Assembly: GCA_934643185.1 (NCBI GenBank)
Contig: CAKUBN010000002.1
Coordinates: 21,607-85,606 of the forward strand
Length of the DNA: 64,000 bases
Direction of reading: 5' to 3'
Source: an uncultured Eubacteriales bacterium
GTDB taxonomy: Bacteria; Bacillota; Clostridia; Oscillospirales; Acutalibacteraceae
Each line of letters begins with the position of its first letter. Within the stretch, counting starts at the first letter, position 1. The notes beneath the pieces are model-generated. The model ran no database searches. It saw only the letters and a program-made list of their open reading frames with translations, and had not been told where the DNA came from. Both the position numbers and the translations under genes were made by a program. Below are positions 51,996 to 60,543 of the stretch, piece after piece.

Positions 51996-52427
51996 TTACG
52001 CGTCTTTGTTTTCGTCTTCTTCGTCGCAGCAGTCGCCTATTTTGTGCTTGTGAATGTCTTCCGTACCGGCGGCGATGGCTTCTTCGTAGTATTTGCACTT
52101 ATAATCGATGGCTTTCAATTGATCCTGAAGCTCCTTGATCTGCGCCATGACGGCTTCGCGGCGCTCGAGGAACATGTTATAGCGCTGCTCCAAGGTGGAA
52201 TCGCCCATTTGTACCCATACCGCATACTGACGAATATCTTTAATGGACATGCCCGTGCATTTTAAGCATTCAATGATGCGCAGCATGGAAAGATCCTGTT
52301 CGGAGAACATTCTGTGGCCGGATTCCTTCCGCTCCAAAAACGGCAGGATGCCTTCTTTATCATAATAGCGCAGCGTGGTCGCCGGGATGCCCGTGATGTC
52401 CGAGGCTTCCTTAATGGTGTACGTCAT
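51996..52427 (-). CDS. MerR family transcriptional regulator
   Basis: 143 residues. Winged-helix DNA-binding domain TYTIKEASDITGIPATTLRYYDKEG at the N-terminus (landmarks YTIKEASDITGI and TLRYYDKEG), then a long dimerisation coiled coil. The tail has CC in GDCCDEED and several acidic residues, which could bind a metal, though the sensor positions of classical metal MerRs are not evident. The ATG at 52427 is nine bases after AAAGGAG. No divergent target gene; the neighbour lipoprotein is on the same strand upstream. Confidence 0.9.
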   Translation of the reverse strand: MTYTIKEASDITGIPATTLRYYDKEGILPFLERKESGHRMFSEQDLSMLRIIECLKCTGMSIKDIRQYAVWVQMGDSTLEQRYNMFLERREAVMAQIKELQDQLKAIDYKCKYYEEAIAAGTEDIHKHKIGDCCDEEDENKDA

Positions 52428-52471
52428 CTGCAAGTGCTCCTTTCTAAGTTAGATATAACTCTACATATATA

Positions 52472-52500
52472 AGCATACGTTTTTTTACGCGTTTTGTCAA
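52472..52500 (-). promoter_or_regulatory. Promoter of the merR gene
   Basis: On the minus strand, TTGACA (52495-52500), 17-base spacer and TATGCT (52472-52477). Confidence 0.6.
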
Positions 52501-52540
52501 TGCGTTCGGGGAAAACTCCTGCACCAAAATTTCGGAAAAA

Positions 52541-52584
52541 CAAAAAAAACGCCCTGCAGGCTGCGTAAACAGCTGCAAGGCGTT
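52541..52584 (-). terminator. Intrinsic terminator after the repeat lipoprotein
   Basis: On the minus strand, AACGCCTTGCAG pairs fully (one G-U) with CTGCAGGGCGTT around a 13-base loop and is followed by T7. Confidence 0.85.
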
Positions 52585-52601
52585 CTGATATAAGCTATAA
52601 C

Positions 52602-53540
52602 TTAAAGCTCAAGCGTAACGGTGTCGGACTTCGTGATCTCGTTATGCGTCATGAGGTCACAGATGGAGAAATAGAAGCTGAGGTCTTTGAGCTCCGTAAT
52701 GCCGTTCTGCGTGCAGGAATTGGCATCGAGTCTGAGCTCTGTGAACCGGCGCGTACCGGCGAGCAATTCACCACTGATACTGCACTGCGTAATTTCGCCG
52801 TTCGCCTTGAAATCGAGCGTCTTGACGGTGATGTCTTGATCGGTGTTATTTTCAATGTAGAGCTTCACGTATGTCGGGAAATAGAAGTCGAAATCTTCGT
52901 CTTCCCCGGTGCCGAGCATAACGATCTTTACACCGCCCTCGTCATACAGCACGTCGCCGTCCACAGCAGGCGTTTCTACCGTACCGTATGCGGAGGTCTT
53001 GACGGTGACATAATCGGAAGTGCAGATCTCGCTCCAGTTTGCATCGAGGGCTCTGACGGCAAGCTTGATGTCGGAGACGGTCTCAATGCCGGCTTCTTCA
53101 AACTCATCGTCCAGGAACATGACGTAGTCGTCTGCCGATTCGCCTGCGGGAACTTGGATGGTGAAGATTCCACGAACCATGCAGCCGTTTACGGCGATGT
53201 ATTCGCCCGACGAGATCACGATATCTCCGTCGGTGTTGTTTTCAACGTGCAGTTTTAAGTCCGGCGTGCCGCCGTAGTCTGTGAGATCCGTCGCCGTGAC
53301 CTTGATGCCGCCTTCGTCGAGCAAAACGGTCTCTTCAAGGGTCGTATGCGCGCTCGGTTCCTCGGTCGGTTCCGGCGTGGCGGTGGGCTCTTCCGTTGCG
53401 GCCGCGGAGGACTCTGCTTCAGAAGATGTGCTGCTCGCGCTGCTTTCGGAAGCGGTGCTCTGGGTGCTGCCGTTACTTTCGCACGCCGCAAGAGAGAGAA
53501 CGAGCAGTGCAGAAAGCAGGAAAGACATGAATTTCTTCAT
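52602..53540 (-). CDS. Lipoprotein with two related domains, unknown function
   Basis: 312 residues. Signal peptide with lipobox LSLAAC (cysteine at residue 20), then a Ser/Thr/Glu/Pro-rich linker to about residue 68, typical of a cell-wall-spanning spacer. Two related domains of about 110 residues follow: LLDEGGIKVTATDL ... LHVENNTDGDIVI and LYDEGGVKIVMLGT ... LYIENNTDQDITV. Each looks like an immunoglobulin-like beta sandwich. Role unknown; a surface sensor or chaperone is a guess. Its promoter spans a perfect palindrome. Confidence 0.75.
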   Translation of the reverse strand: MKKFMSFLLSALLVLSLAACESNGSTQSTASESSASSTSSEAESSAAATEEPTATPEPTEEPSAHTTLEETVLLDEGGIKVTATDLTDYGGTPDLKLHVENNTDGDIVISSGEYIAVNGCMVRGIFTIQVPAGESADDYVMFLDDEFEEAGIETVSDIKLAVRALDANWSEICTSDYVTVKTSAYGTVETPAVDGDVLYDEGGVKIVMLGTGEDEDFDFYFPTYVKLYIENNTDQDITVKTLDFKANGEITQCSISGELLAGTRRFTELRLDANSCTQNGITELKDLSFYFSICDLMTHNEITKSDTVTLEL

Positions 53541-53613
53541 TTAAATTACTTCTTCTGCTTTTTGAGAAACACTGCGAAACATGCGGGAATTTCTCAGAAA
53601 ACGGTGAAATTTA

Positions 53614-53642
53614 TATCTACAACATTATATATATAATGTCAA
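53614..53642 (-). promoter_or_regulatory. Promoter with 18-base palindrome in the spacer
   Basis: On the minus strand, TTGACA (53637-53642), 17-base spacer and TAGATA (53614-53619). The perfect palindrome ACATTATATATATAATGT (53622-53639) fills the spacer and overlaps the -35 hexamer, a likely repressor site for the lipoprotein gene. Confidence 0.6.
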
Positions 53643-53775
53643 TAGTTCGGAGCACATTTTTTTGAAAAAATCGACGGAAAAAGCCATGCGGAAGAATTTT
53701 GCACAGGGCCTGCGTATAAGACAAAAACAAGATAAAATAATATTTAGTATACACAGAAAAGACAGGGGGTGCGGC

Positions 53776-54711
53776 ATGAAAGAAAAAATTCAGCTGTTAG
53801 CGGCGGCGCTGGCGCTTATTTTGCTGCTTTGCGGCTGTGCGGCGCGGGGCACGGCATCAAACGACGCCAAGCCGGCGGCGGGCGATGTCACGGACAGCAA
53901 CGCCGCGCCCTACGAGGTCCCCGCTTTTCGGGATTCCGTCTTCAACGAAGATGAAGCGACCGCGTTCGGCAGCGGAGAGATTGACCTTTCCCAGCTTGAA
54001 GGCGGCATCATCGGCGTAAAAGCGCAGAGCGATACGCGATTAAAAATGCAGATTGTCTGCGGTGAGGATAAATATAACTATGACTTGCCGAACGACGGCA
54101 CTGCGACATTTTTCCCGCTCAATATGGGAAACGGCACATACACGTTCCGCCTGATGGAGCAGGTGGGCGACAGCAAATACGCATGCATCGGGAGCGAAGA
54201 CCGCGACGTGACGCTAAAAGATGAATTTCAGCCGTACCTGCGCCCGAACCAGATGGTGAATTACAACAAAAGCTCCGATTGCATCAAAAAGGTGAAAGAG
54301 CTGGCCGCAAGCTGCACCACCGATGCGGACATTGCTGCCGCCGTGTATGACTACATGGTGAAGAATATCCAATACGATACGGAAAAAGCGGCGACCGTGC
54401 AGAACGGCTACCTGCCTTCCCCGGATGAGACCTTAAAGACCGGCAAGGGTATATGCTTTGATTATGCAAGCCTTGCCGCCGCCATGCTGCGCAGCGAGGG
54501 CATTCCGTGCAAGCTCATCACGGGTTATGTGGGTGAGGAGACCTGCCACGCGTGGAACAGCTTTTATGTGGAGAGCGAGGGGTGGATCACCGTGGAGATC
54601 CGCGCAAAAGCGGATGAGTGGCAGCGGGTGGACATCACCTTTGCCGCAGGCGGCATGCCTGCCGGGGAGATTCAAAACGATTCGGAATACACAACGCGGT
54701 TCACTTATTAA
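53776..54711 (+). CDS. Transglutaminase-like lipoprotein
   Basis: 311 residues. The start at 53776 follows CAGGGGGT and precedes a signal peptide with lipobox LCGC (cysteine about residue 22); an upstream in-frame start would add 38 residues of unlikely content. The C-terminal half is a transglutaminase-core domain: GICFDYASLAAAMLRSEGIP with the catalytic cysteine, TCHAWNSFYV with the histidine and a following aspartate/glutamate-containing strand. The N-terminal half is beta-rich. Such proteins act as proteases or cross-linkers at the surface. It precedes gspF by 24 bases and is probably the first gene of the pilus-like operon. Confidence 0.85.
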   Translation: MKEKIQLLAAALALILLLCGCAARGTASNDAKPAAGDVTDSNAAPYEVPAFRDSVFNEDEATAFGSGEIDLSQLEGGIIGVKAQSDTRLKMQIVCGEDKYNYDLPNDGTATFFPLNMGNGTYTFRLMEQVGDSKYACIGSEDRDVTLKDEFQPYLRPNQMVNYNKSSDCIKKVKELAASCTTDADIAAAVYDYMVKNIQYDTEKAATVQNGYLPSPDETLKTGKGICFDYASLAAAMLRSEGIPCKLITGYVGEETCHAWNSFYVESEGWITVEIRAKADEWQRVDITFAAGGMPAGEIQNDSEYTTRFTY

Positions 54712-54735
54712 AGGAAAAGCGAAAGGACGAGGAAC

Positions 54736-55776
54736 ATGGCAGAAAAATTTTTGGCTCAGGAACAGCTCAGCGTATTTTGCAGCAGCCTTGCGATGCTGCT
54801 GCGCTCCGGCGCGTCGCTTTCGGAGGTTTCTTCCCTGTTTGAGGAAGACGGCATGGACACCGCCTTGCGGCAGGCTTCTACCGAGATCAGCCTTTCGGTT
54901 GCGGCGGGCGAGACGTTTTCGGCAGCGGCGGAAAAGACCGGCGTTTTCCCGGAATACGCCTTGAGCGTTTTTAGCACGGCAGAGCTTTCCGGCCGATTGG
55001 ACGAAGCACTTGACCGCCTTGCAGACCACTATGACCGCCAAAGCGCGCTATACGACCGTTTGCGCAGCACCCTTACATACCCGGCCGTTTTGATGCTGAT
55101 GATGTGCGGCGTGCTGGCGGTGCTCGTTTTTGCCGTGCTGCCCATGTTTGAGCGCGTGTACGACAATTTAACGGGCAGCCTGCTTTCATCTTCCTATGCC
55201 TATGTGCTCGCGGCGACGCTCATCGGGCGCATCAGCTTGGTGTTTGCGGGGCTTTTGGGCATCGTTTTGCTCGTTTTGGCGTTTGGTATGCGCTCCGATA
55301 AAGGTCGGGAAAAGCTTAGAAATACAATGGAAACGAGCCGCTTCACGCGCAAAGCTGCGTGGCTTTTGGCGGTCTCCGAGGTGATGGACACGCTCTCCGC
55401 CTTGCTTGCGAGCGGTACGGATGAAGACAGTGCGCTTGCGCTGTGCATCGAGCAGACGCGCCACAAAAAGCTGCACGAAGCGCTTGAAAAATGCCGTGAA
55501 GAAACACAGATGGGCGTCGGCATTGCGACGGCGTTTGCGCACCAAAAGATATTGCCCGCCATGTACGGCAAAATGCTGCTTGGCGGTGCGCAGAGCGGCG
55601 AGCTCGTGCAGGTGACGGAAAACCTCGCGCGCCGCACGGCGCAGGAGACGGAAAACGGGCTGTGCAGCGTCATCGACCGCACGGAGCCGATTTTGATCGG
55701 ATTTCTTACCGCGTCTGTCGGTTTGACGCTTTTAAGCGTCATGCTGCCCTTGCTCGGCATTTTGAGCGCAATCTGA
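54736..55776 (+). CDS. Type II secretion/type IV pilus inner-membrane platform protein (GspF/PilC family)
   Basis: 346 residues with two T2SSF domains: the first at about 10-130 (LAMLLRSGASLSEVSSLFEE, GVFPEYALSVFSTAELSGRLDEAL) and the second at about 210-330 (VMDTLSALLASGTDEDSAL, MLLGGAQSGELVQVTENLA), with membrane helices at about 112-136, 155-180 and 318-345. This is the platform that couples the cytoplasmic motor ATPase to pilin assembly. It heads a run of four small membrane-anchored proteins and a PilT-like ATPase. Confidence 0.93.
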   Translation: MAEKFLAQEQLSVFCSSLAMLLRSGASLSEVSSLFEEDGMDTALRQASTEISLSVAAGETFSAAAEKTGVFPEYALSVFSTAELSGRLDEALDRLADHYDRQSALYDRLRSTLTYPAVLMLMMCGVLAVLVFAVLPMFERVYDNLTGSLLSSSYAYVLAATLIGRISLVFAGLLGIVLLVLAFGMRSDKGREKLRNTMETSRFTRKAAWLLAVSEVMDTLSALLASGTDEDSALALCIEQTRHKKLHEALEKCREETQMGVGIATAFAHQKILPAMYGKMLLGGAQSGELVQVTENLARRTAQETENGLCSVIDRTEPILIGFLTASVGLTLLSVMLPLLGILSAI

Positions 55777-55786
55777 GGGAAAAGCT

Positions 55787-56107
55787 ATGGGTATTTTGAA
55801 TCGAAAAGTAAGCTTCCGGCTTTTCGCGGTCGGGCTTATTCTGGTGCTTGCGGTAATTTTTACCGCGGTGTGCGTGCCGGTTTTTCAGGAGGATATCCGC
55901 GAAACAGGCCGTGCCGCCGTACGTGAAGCCGTTTTGCGCAGCGCCGTGGAGTGCTACACCTTAGAGGGCGCATACCCGGAAAGCCTTGAATATTTGGAAA
56001 AGCACTACGGGCTTACGGTCAATAAGAAAGAATACATCGTGACATACGAGGTTTTCGCTGATAACCAGCTGCCGACCGTTCAGGTGCTGGTGCGCGGCGA
56101 GGAATAA
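55787..56107 (+). CDS. Small pseudopilin-like protein
   Basis: 106 residues: a short cytoplasmic start, one hydrophobic helix (LFAVGLILVLAVIFTAVCVPVF) and a small outside domain with ECYTLEGAYPESLEYLEKHYGL, which recalls the GspG/major pilin motif (a YP turn after a helix). No classical prepilin cleavage motif (G/A-F-x4-E) is evident, so it is pilin-like only by layout and position. Cotranscribed with gspF (10-base gap). Confidence 0.65.
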   Translation: MGILNRKVSFRLFAVGLILVLAVIFTAVCVPVFQEDIRETGRAAVREAVLRSAVECYTLEGAYPESLEYLEKHYGLTVNKKEYIVTYEVFADNQLPTVQVLVRGEE

Positions 56108-56116
56108 GGAGGGCGC

Positions 56117-56581
56117 ATGACGGAACCGAAAAAGAGAAACAGCACTTCTCTGATGCTGCTTCTGCTGTATGCATTGCTCATCGCATCGCTTTTGGTGTTG
56201 ACGCTTGCGGGCGCGCGGCTGTATTCCGATACGATGGATGCCCGCGACGCACACGCAAAGCAGCGCAGCGCGCTTTCGTATATTCAAAGCCAAACGGCAG
56301 CGTGCGGCGGCAAAGGGAACATCCGCCTGATCGACGGCCCGGAGGGCCCGGCGGTGTGCCTGCGCGAGCCGGAAAGCGACTTCGAAACACGCATCTATTT
56401 ATATGAAAACGCGCTGCGCACAGAGTTTTCACGGGTCACGGCGGAGATCGACCCCAATAACGCCGAAAAGCTGTGCGACCTTAAAACGTTTAAAGCCGAG
56501 CTTTCGGAAAACGGGCTTTTAACGATCACTGCGGACGGCATGACCGTCGGCGCGTATTGTGACGGAGGTGGCGCGGCATGA
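56117..56581 (+). CDS. DUF4860-like membrane-anchored protein
   Basis: 154 residues with one N-terminal helix (LMLLLLYALLIASLLVLTLAGARLY) and an outside beta-rich domain (IYLYENALRTEFSRV). The layout and operon position suggest a minor pseudopilin; I believe the family is DUF4860 but with moderate certainty. Overlaps the next gene by four bases. Confidence 0.6.
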   Translation: MTEPKKRNSTSLMLLLLYALLIASLLVLTLAGARLYSDTMDARDAHAKQRSALSYIQSQTAACGGKGNIRLIDGPEGPAVCLREPESDFETRIYLYENALRTEFSRVTAEIDPNNAEKLCDLKTFKAELSENGLLTITADGMTVGAYCDGGGAA

Positions 56582-57003
56582 TAGATTACGAGGAAAAGCG
56601 CAGTGAAACGCGCCACCGCATGGGCTTTATGACCCCGCTGCTTGTGTTTGTTCTGGCATTTGTCGCGTGCTGCGGTGTCATTGCGTGCGTGTTCCTGCGC
56701 GCGGCCGTCATCAGCGATGAAGCGGCGAGGGAAAGCGCAGGCATTGCGCTGTGTCGCAGCGCCGCAGAGGAGTTTCGCGCGGGAGAGATCCCCGAAAACG
56801 GCGAAAAAGCATATTTCACAAAAGATATGGCAAGCTGTGCGGAAGCGGACGCTTACTATTATATAGAAACCGAAGTGACCGCCGCCGAGACCGAAACGGG
56901 AGCGTTGTATGCCGGGAAAATCACGGCGTACACGGCGGAGCAGGATAAAGAAATTTATGCGCTGAATGTACGGTGCTACCAGCCGAAGGAGGGAACGCCA
57001 TGA
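56578..57003 (+). CDS. Small membrane-anchored pilin-like protein
   Basis: 141 residues: cytoplasmic basic start, one helix (LLVFVLAFVACCGVIACVFL) and an outside domain ending in a strand-rich part. Unrecognised family. Its start overlaps the previous stop and its stop overlaps the next start, which indicates tight coupling in the operon. Confidence 0.6.
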   Translation: MIDYEEKRSETRHRMGFMTPLLVFVLAFVACCGVIACVFLRAAVISDEAARESAGIALCRSAAEEFRAGEIPENGEKAYFTKDMASCAEADAYYYIETEVTAAETETGALYAGKITAYTAEQDKEIYALNVRCYQPKEGTP

Positions 57004-57383
57004 GCCGAAATCGATTCCGCATCGGCAGCATCGCGGTGCTGTTCGCGGTCGTTGTGCTGTGCGTCGCCATTTTCGGCGTGCTTACGGTGTCCTCTGCCGT
57101 ATCCGATCGCCGTGCCGCAGAGCGCTACGGCGAGCACGTGGAAGTGCTGTATGCCTGCGAAAACGCCGGGCAAGACTGGCTTTCCGAAGCAGATGCGTAT
57201 TTAAAGGGCGCGGGAGATCTGCCGGAAAACACGGAAGAGACCGAAACCACGCTCAAAACGGAAATCACGCGCGGCAACATGCAGCTTGAGATCTGCTTAA
57301 ATAAGATAAACGGCAGCTATGAGATTGCAAAATGGCGCTGCACAGCGCGCTGGCAGCCGGATGACTCCCTGAACCTCGGGTAA
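57000..57383 (+). CDS. Small membrane-anchored pilin-like protein
   Basis: 127 residues: basic start, one helix (IAVLFAVVVLCVAIFGVLTV) and an outside domain with YACENAGQDWL, a region of acidic residues and a final strand pair (EIAKWRCTARW), with two to three cysteines. Unrecognised family. The ATG overlaps the preceding stop (ATGA). Precedes pilT by 15 bases. Confidence 0.6.
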   Translation: MSRNRFRIGSIAVLFAVVVLCVAIFGVLTVSSAVSDRRAAERYGEHVEVLYACENAGQDWLSEADAYLKGAGDLPENTEETETTLKTEITRGNMQLEICLNKINGSYEIAKWRCTARWQPDDSLNLG

Positions 57384-57398
57384 GAAAGGCGGAGTACA

Positions 57399-58466
57399 AT
57401 GAATATGACTGAAATTTTGAAAAGTGCCGTGGAGCGCGGCGCTTCTGATATTTTCGTGGTGGCGGGCCTGCCGCTGACGTATAAGGTGCGCGGCGAACAG
57501 CAGCGTGAAACGGCGGACGGCGCCTTCACGCCCGAAAAGACCGAAGCATTCGCAGCGGAAATCTATCGTCTTGCCGCACGTGAGCCGCACTGCTTAAAGG
57601 GCAGCGCGACCGATGACGATTTTTCGTTCTCGCTCAGCGGTACGGGACGCTTCCGTGTGAATCTGTTCCGCCAGCGCGGCAGCATTGCCGCCGTGGTGCG
57701 CGTCATCCGCTTCGGTCTGCCTACGGCCGAAGAAGCGCACATTCCGCCGGAGGTCATGCGCGCGGCACAGATGAAAAAAGGCATCGTGCTCGTTACGGGA
57801 TCAGCGGGCAGCGGTAAGTCCACAACGCTCGCGTGTATCATCAACGAGATCAACCGTACGCGCACGGGACATATTCTGACGCTCGAGGATCCGGTAGAGT
57901 ACATCCATCGCCACGATAAGTGCATCGTGAGCCAACGTGAGATCGGCTGCGACTGCCCGAGCTACGTCGCCGCTTTGCGCAGTGCACTGCGCGAAAGCCC
58001 GGACGTGATTTTGCTCGGCGAAATGCGCGACAAAGAGACAATGGAGGTCGCGATGACCGCCGCCGAAACGGGGCAGCTATTGCTTTCGAGCCTGCACACC
58101 ACCGGCGCGGCGAATACGATTGACCGCATCATCGACGCATTTCCGCCGAACCAGCAGGCGCAGATCCGCTTACAGCTTTCCATGGTTTTGCAGGCGGTCA
58201 TCAGTCAGCAGCTTGTGCCCGGCGTAGACGGCACACCCATCCCGGTGTTTGAAATCATGTATTCCACACTCGCGATACGCAATATGATCCGCGAAAGCAA
58301 AACGCATCAGCTCGATGCCGCCATCGCTTCCGGCGCGGCGCAGGGCATGCGCACTATGGATATGGCGCTTGCGGATCTTGTACGGCAAAAGCGCATCACA
58401 GAGGAGACGGCGCTTTACTACTGCACGAACTATGAGACAATGCAAAAACGTCTGCAATTACTTTAA
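57399..58466 (+). CDS. PilT-like twitching/retraction ATPase
   Basis: 355 residues of the secretion-ATPase superfamily. N-terminal PAS-like PilT domain starting ILKSAVERGASDIFVVAG, Walker A GSAGSGKST at residues 134-142, Asp box LTLEDPVEYIH, Walker B VILLGEMRDKETM and the His box LLLSSLHTTGAANTIDRIID. The layout and length match PilT (retraction motor) rather than PilB/GspE, which are about 550 residues. It is the only motor gene visible in this locus. Confidence 0.93.
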   Translation: MNMTEILKSAVERGASDIFVVAGLPLTYKVRGEQQRETADGAFTPEKTEAFAAEIYRLAAREPHCLKGSATDDDFSFSLSGTGRFRVNLFRQRGSIAAVVRVIRFGLPTAEEAHIPPEVMRAAQMKKGIVLVTGSAGSGKSTTLACIINEINRTRTGHILTLEDPVEYIHRHDKCIVSQREIGCDCPSYVAALRSALRESPDVILLGEMRDKETMEVAMTAAETGQLLLSSLHTTGAANTIDRIIDAFPPNQQAQIRLQLSMVLQAVISQQLVPGVDGTPIPVFEIMYSTLAIRNMIRESKTHQLDAAIASGAAQGMRTMDMALADLVRQKRITEETALYYCTNYETMQKRLQLL

Positions 58467-58686
58467 GTCATAGTTTTTAGCGCGACCTTTCGCCAAAAAA
58501 AGTATTTTCTCTGACAAAAAAGTAAATACTTATGAGAAAAATCGCATTTTCCACCTTTCGGTGGATTACAAAGACCGTGAAGCGTGTTATACTTTATAAA
58601 AAGAACAAGTTCGGAATATTATTTTTTCGCAATAGCCGGGGTGATATTTTGAACCGTTGTTTCTGAAAGAGGGAGATGAACCGTTC
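58467..58686 (+). promoter_or_regulatory. Intergenic region with extended -10 promoter for the BTAD regulator
   Basis: TATACT (58588-58593) with TG one base upstream; the -35 is weak. Upstream lie a small hairpin TCCACC-TTTC-GGTGGA (58550-58565) and an 8-base inverted repeat AAGTATTT/AAATACTT (58500-58531). No clear terminator after pilT was seen. Confidence 0.45.
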
Positions 58687-60000
58687 ATGAGTCGAACAGC
58701 GAAAGAAATTGAAACCACCGGGCTGCCGTGTGAAGCACAGAACGGTGAAACGATACAGGTTGTGCCGAAGGTCGATGTGACCATGTTCGGCAAGTTTACA
58801 TTAAAGCAGGAAGGTATGGAGGTTCCGCACGCTGTGAGCCTCACGGGACGTTCCAGAAGACTGTGGACGCTTACGGCATACCTTATTCTGAACAGAAACC
58901 GCGGCGTTTCCGCGCAGGAGCTCATCGACCTGCTGTGGCCGGAAGCCGAAAACGATAACCCGTTAAGCACGCTGCAAAATAATGTCAGCCGCGCAAGGGC
59001 TGCGCTGGCAGAGCTCGGCTTTACGCACGCAAAGGTTATAATCCATAACGAAAAGGGCTATTATCGCTGGGCGCCGGACCGCGAGACGCAGCTTGACGTG
59101 GAGCAATTTGAAACACTTGCAAAGGCAGCGCTTGCCGAAGAAGATATGGAAAAATCGGTTGCCCTGGCGCAGGAAGCCGTGGCGCTTTACACCGGCGATT
59201 TTCTTACGGAAAGCGCAGCGGAGTTCTGGTGCATCAACCTCAACACGTATTACCGCTCGCTTTATACGCGCCTATGTCGCGCGGCGGTGGATCGCCTTTT
59301 GAAGCTCGGACGCATTACGGATGCGGAAAAGCTCTGCACGGGCGTTATCCGTTTAGATCCCGCCGCAGAGGAATTCAGCGTGTTTTTGATGCAGGCGCTC
59401 ATAAAAAACAAAAACCCGAAAAAAGCGCTGGAACACTATGATTACATCGCTTCGCTGTACCGGGAGATCTACGGTGTTTCGCCTTCGGCGGAGCTGGAGG
59501 CGCAGAAGGCACTTGCGGTGCAGGAGCTTTACGGCAGCGAGACGAGTGAAGACGATATTCAAACGTTCCTGCTTGAAACAGAACAGGAAACCGGTGCGTT
59601 TTGCTGCGATAACAACGTTTTCCGCGAGATTGTAAACCTGCATGTGCGCGAGATGCGCCGAAACGATACCCCTGCGGCGTTGATGACTGTGCGGCTTACA
59701 AACCGCTCGATAGACCCGGAAAAACGTGCTATATATATGAAGCAGATGGAAGTGACGCTTTTAAACGAACTGCGCGCGAGCGACCCGTTCACAAAGGTGG
59801 GCGCAAACCAGTTTTGGGTGCTGCTGCCGGGCGCGACCGGTGAAAACGGCGAGCTCGTTTCCCGCCGTGTGTTCAATCGGTTCCAAAAGGAATACCCGAA
59901 AAGCGGTGCGGCCTACACCTTTAAATCGCTCGACCTGCGCCACATACATATCAGCGCAGAAGAAAAAGCAACGGAGAAAACGGAGCGCCGAAAGGCATAA
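58687..60000 (+). CDS. BTAD (SARP-type) regulator with a degenerate GGDEF-like C-terminus
   Basis: 437 residues. A winged-helix DNA-binding domain of the SARP type (VTMFGKFTLKQEG, LTGRSRRLWTLTAYLILN, LIDLLWPEAENDNPLSTLQNNVSRAR) is followed by a bacterial transcriptional activation domain (tetratricopeptide-like, about residues 130-285, GDFLTESAAEFWC, RLDPAAEEFSVFLMQALI). The final 130 residues resemble a GGDEF domain: LLNELRASDPFTKVGANQFWVLLPG has GANQF where GGDEF should be, so no cyclase activity is expected. The ATG at 58687 is given; an upstream TTG adds ten residues. It may control the adjacent pilus-like operon or surface protein. Confidence 0.8.
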   Translation: MSRTAKEIETTGLPCEAQNGETIQVVPKVDVTMFGKFTLKQEGMEVPHAVSLTGRSRRLWTLTAYLILNRNRGVSAQELIDLLWPEAENDNPLSTLQNNVSRARAALAELGFTHAKVIIHNEKGYYRWAPDRETQLDVEQFETLAKAALAEEDMEKSVALAQEAVALYTGDFLTESAAEFWCINLNTYYRSLYTRLCRAAVDRLLKLGRITDAEKLCTGVIRLDPAAEEFSVFLMQALIKNKNPKKALEHYDYIASLYREIYGVSPSAELEAQKALAVQELYGSETSEDDIQTFLLETEQETGAFCCDNNVFREIVNLHVREMRRNDTPAALMTVRLTNRSIDPEKRAIYMKQMEVTLLNELRASDPFTKVGANQFWVLLPGATGENGELVSRRVFNRFQKEYPKSGAAYTFKSLDLRHIHISAEEKATEKTERRKA

Positions 60001-60124
60001 AACCGTCACCTGAAAAAACGAACCGGTTGACGCAGCATAGTTAATAACAAAACTTCTTAATCATAGCGTTCTCATAGCACCTTTGTGTAAAATAGAATCA
60101 CAAAATACAAAAGGGAGGGGTTAG
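60001..60124. other. Short intergenic region
   Basis: Moderately AT-rich, with TGTAAAAT and TAGAAT as possible -10 elements; no hairpin and no clear -35. Ends in an AGGGAGGGG ribosome binding site. Confidence 0.4.
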
Positions 60125-60478
60125 ATGAAAGAAAATCGTATGCTACCGATCGGCACAGAGACCTTCCGTATCTTTGTGGATGAAGCGGAAGACGGTGTCA
60201 TCCGCGGCAGAGTCTCCGGCGGGACGCTCCCGGAGGAAACCCTATTCCGAAGTCTTTCACGTCTGATCCTGCTTTTGGAAGAGCAGCTGGATACAGGCGA
60301 CGCACCGAAAGCTTCTCCCATAAAATGTACGGAAACACCCACGTTTGAACTGGACATCCTGTTCCGCCAGAATTACAGCTGGCAGGGAAGACTGCGGTGG
60401 ACAAAAGGCGGCAAAGAGGCCGCGTTCCGCAGTGTGCTGGAGCTGCTCATCCAAATGGAAACGGTTTTGGCACAGTAA
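60125..60478 (+). CDS. Small protein of unknown function
   Basis: 117 residues, soluble, acidic start (RIFVDEAEDGVIRGRVSG), a helix (LFRSLSRLILLLEEQL) and a strand-turn-strand near the end (NYSWQGRLRWTKG). I do not recognise it. It has a strong AGGGAGGGG site, sits between the BTAD regulator and the surface protein gene, and may be cotranscribed with the latter. Confidence 0.6.
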   Translation: MKENRMLPIGTETFRIFVDEAEDGVIRGRVSGGTLPEETLFRSLSRLILLLEEQLDTGDAPKASPIKCTETPTFELDILFRQNYSWQGRLRWTKGGKEAAFRSVLELLIQMETVLAQ

Positions 60479-60543
60479 CACACATCAATTTAGGAATCCA
60501 TATGTTATAAAACGGACAAATCACAGGATTGGAGGAAAACACT

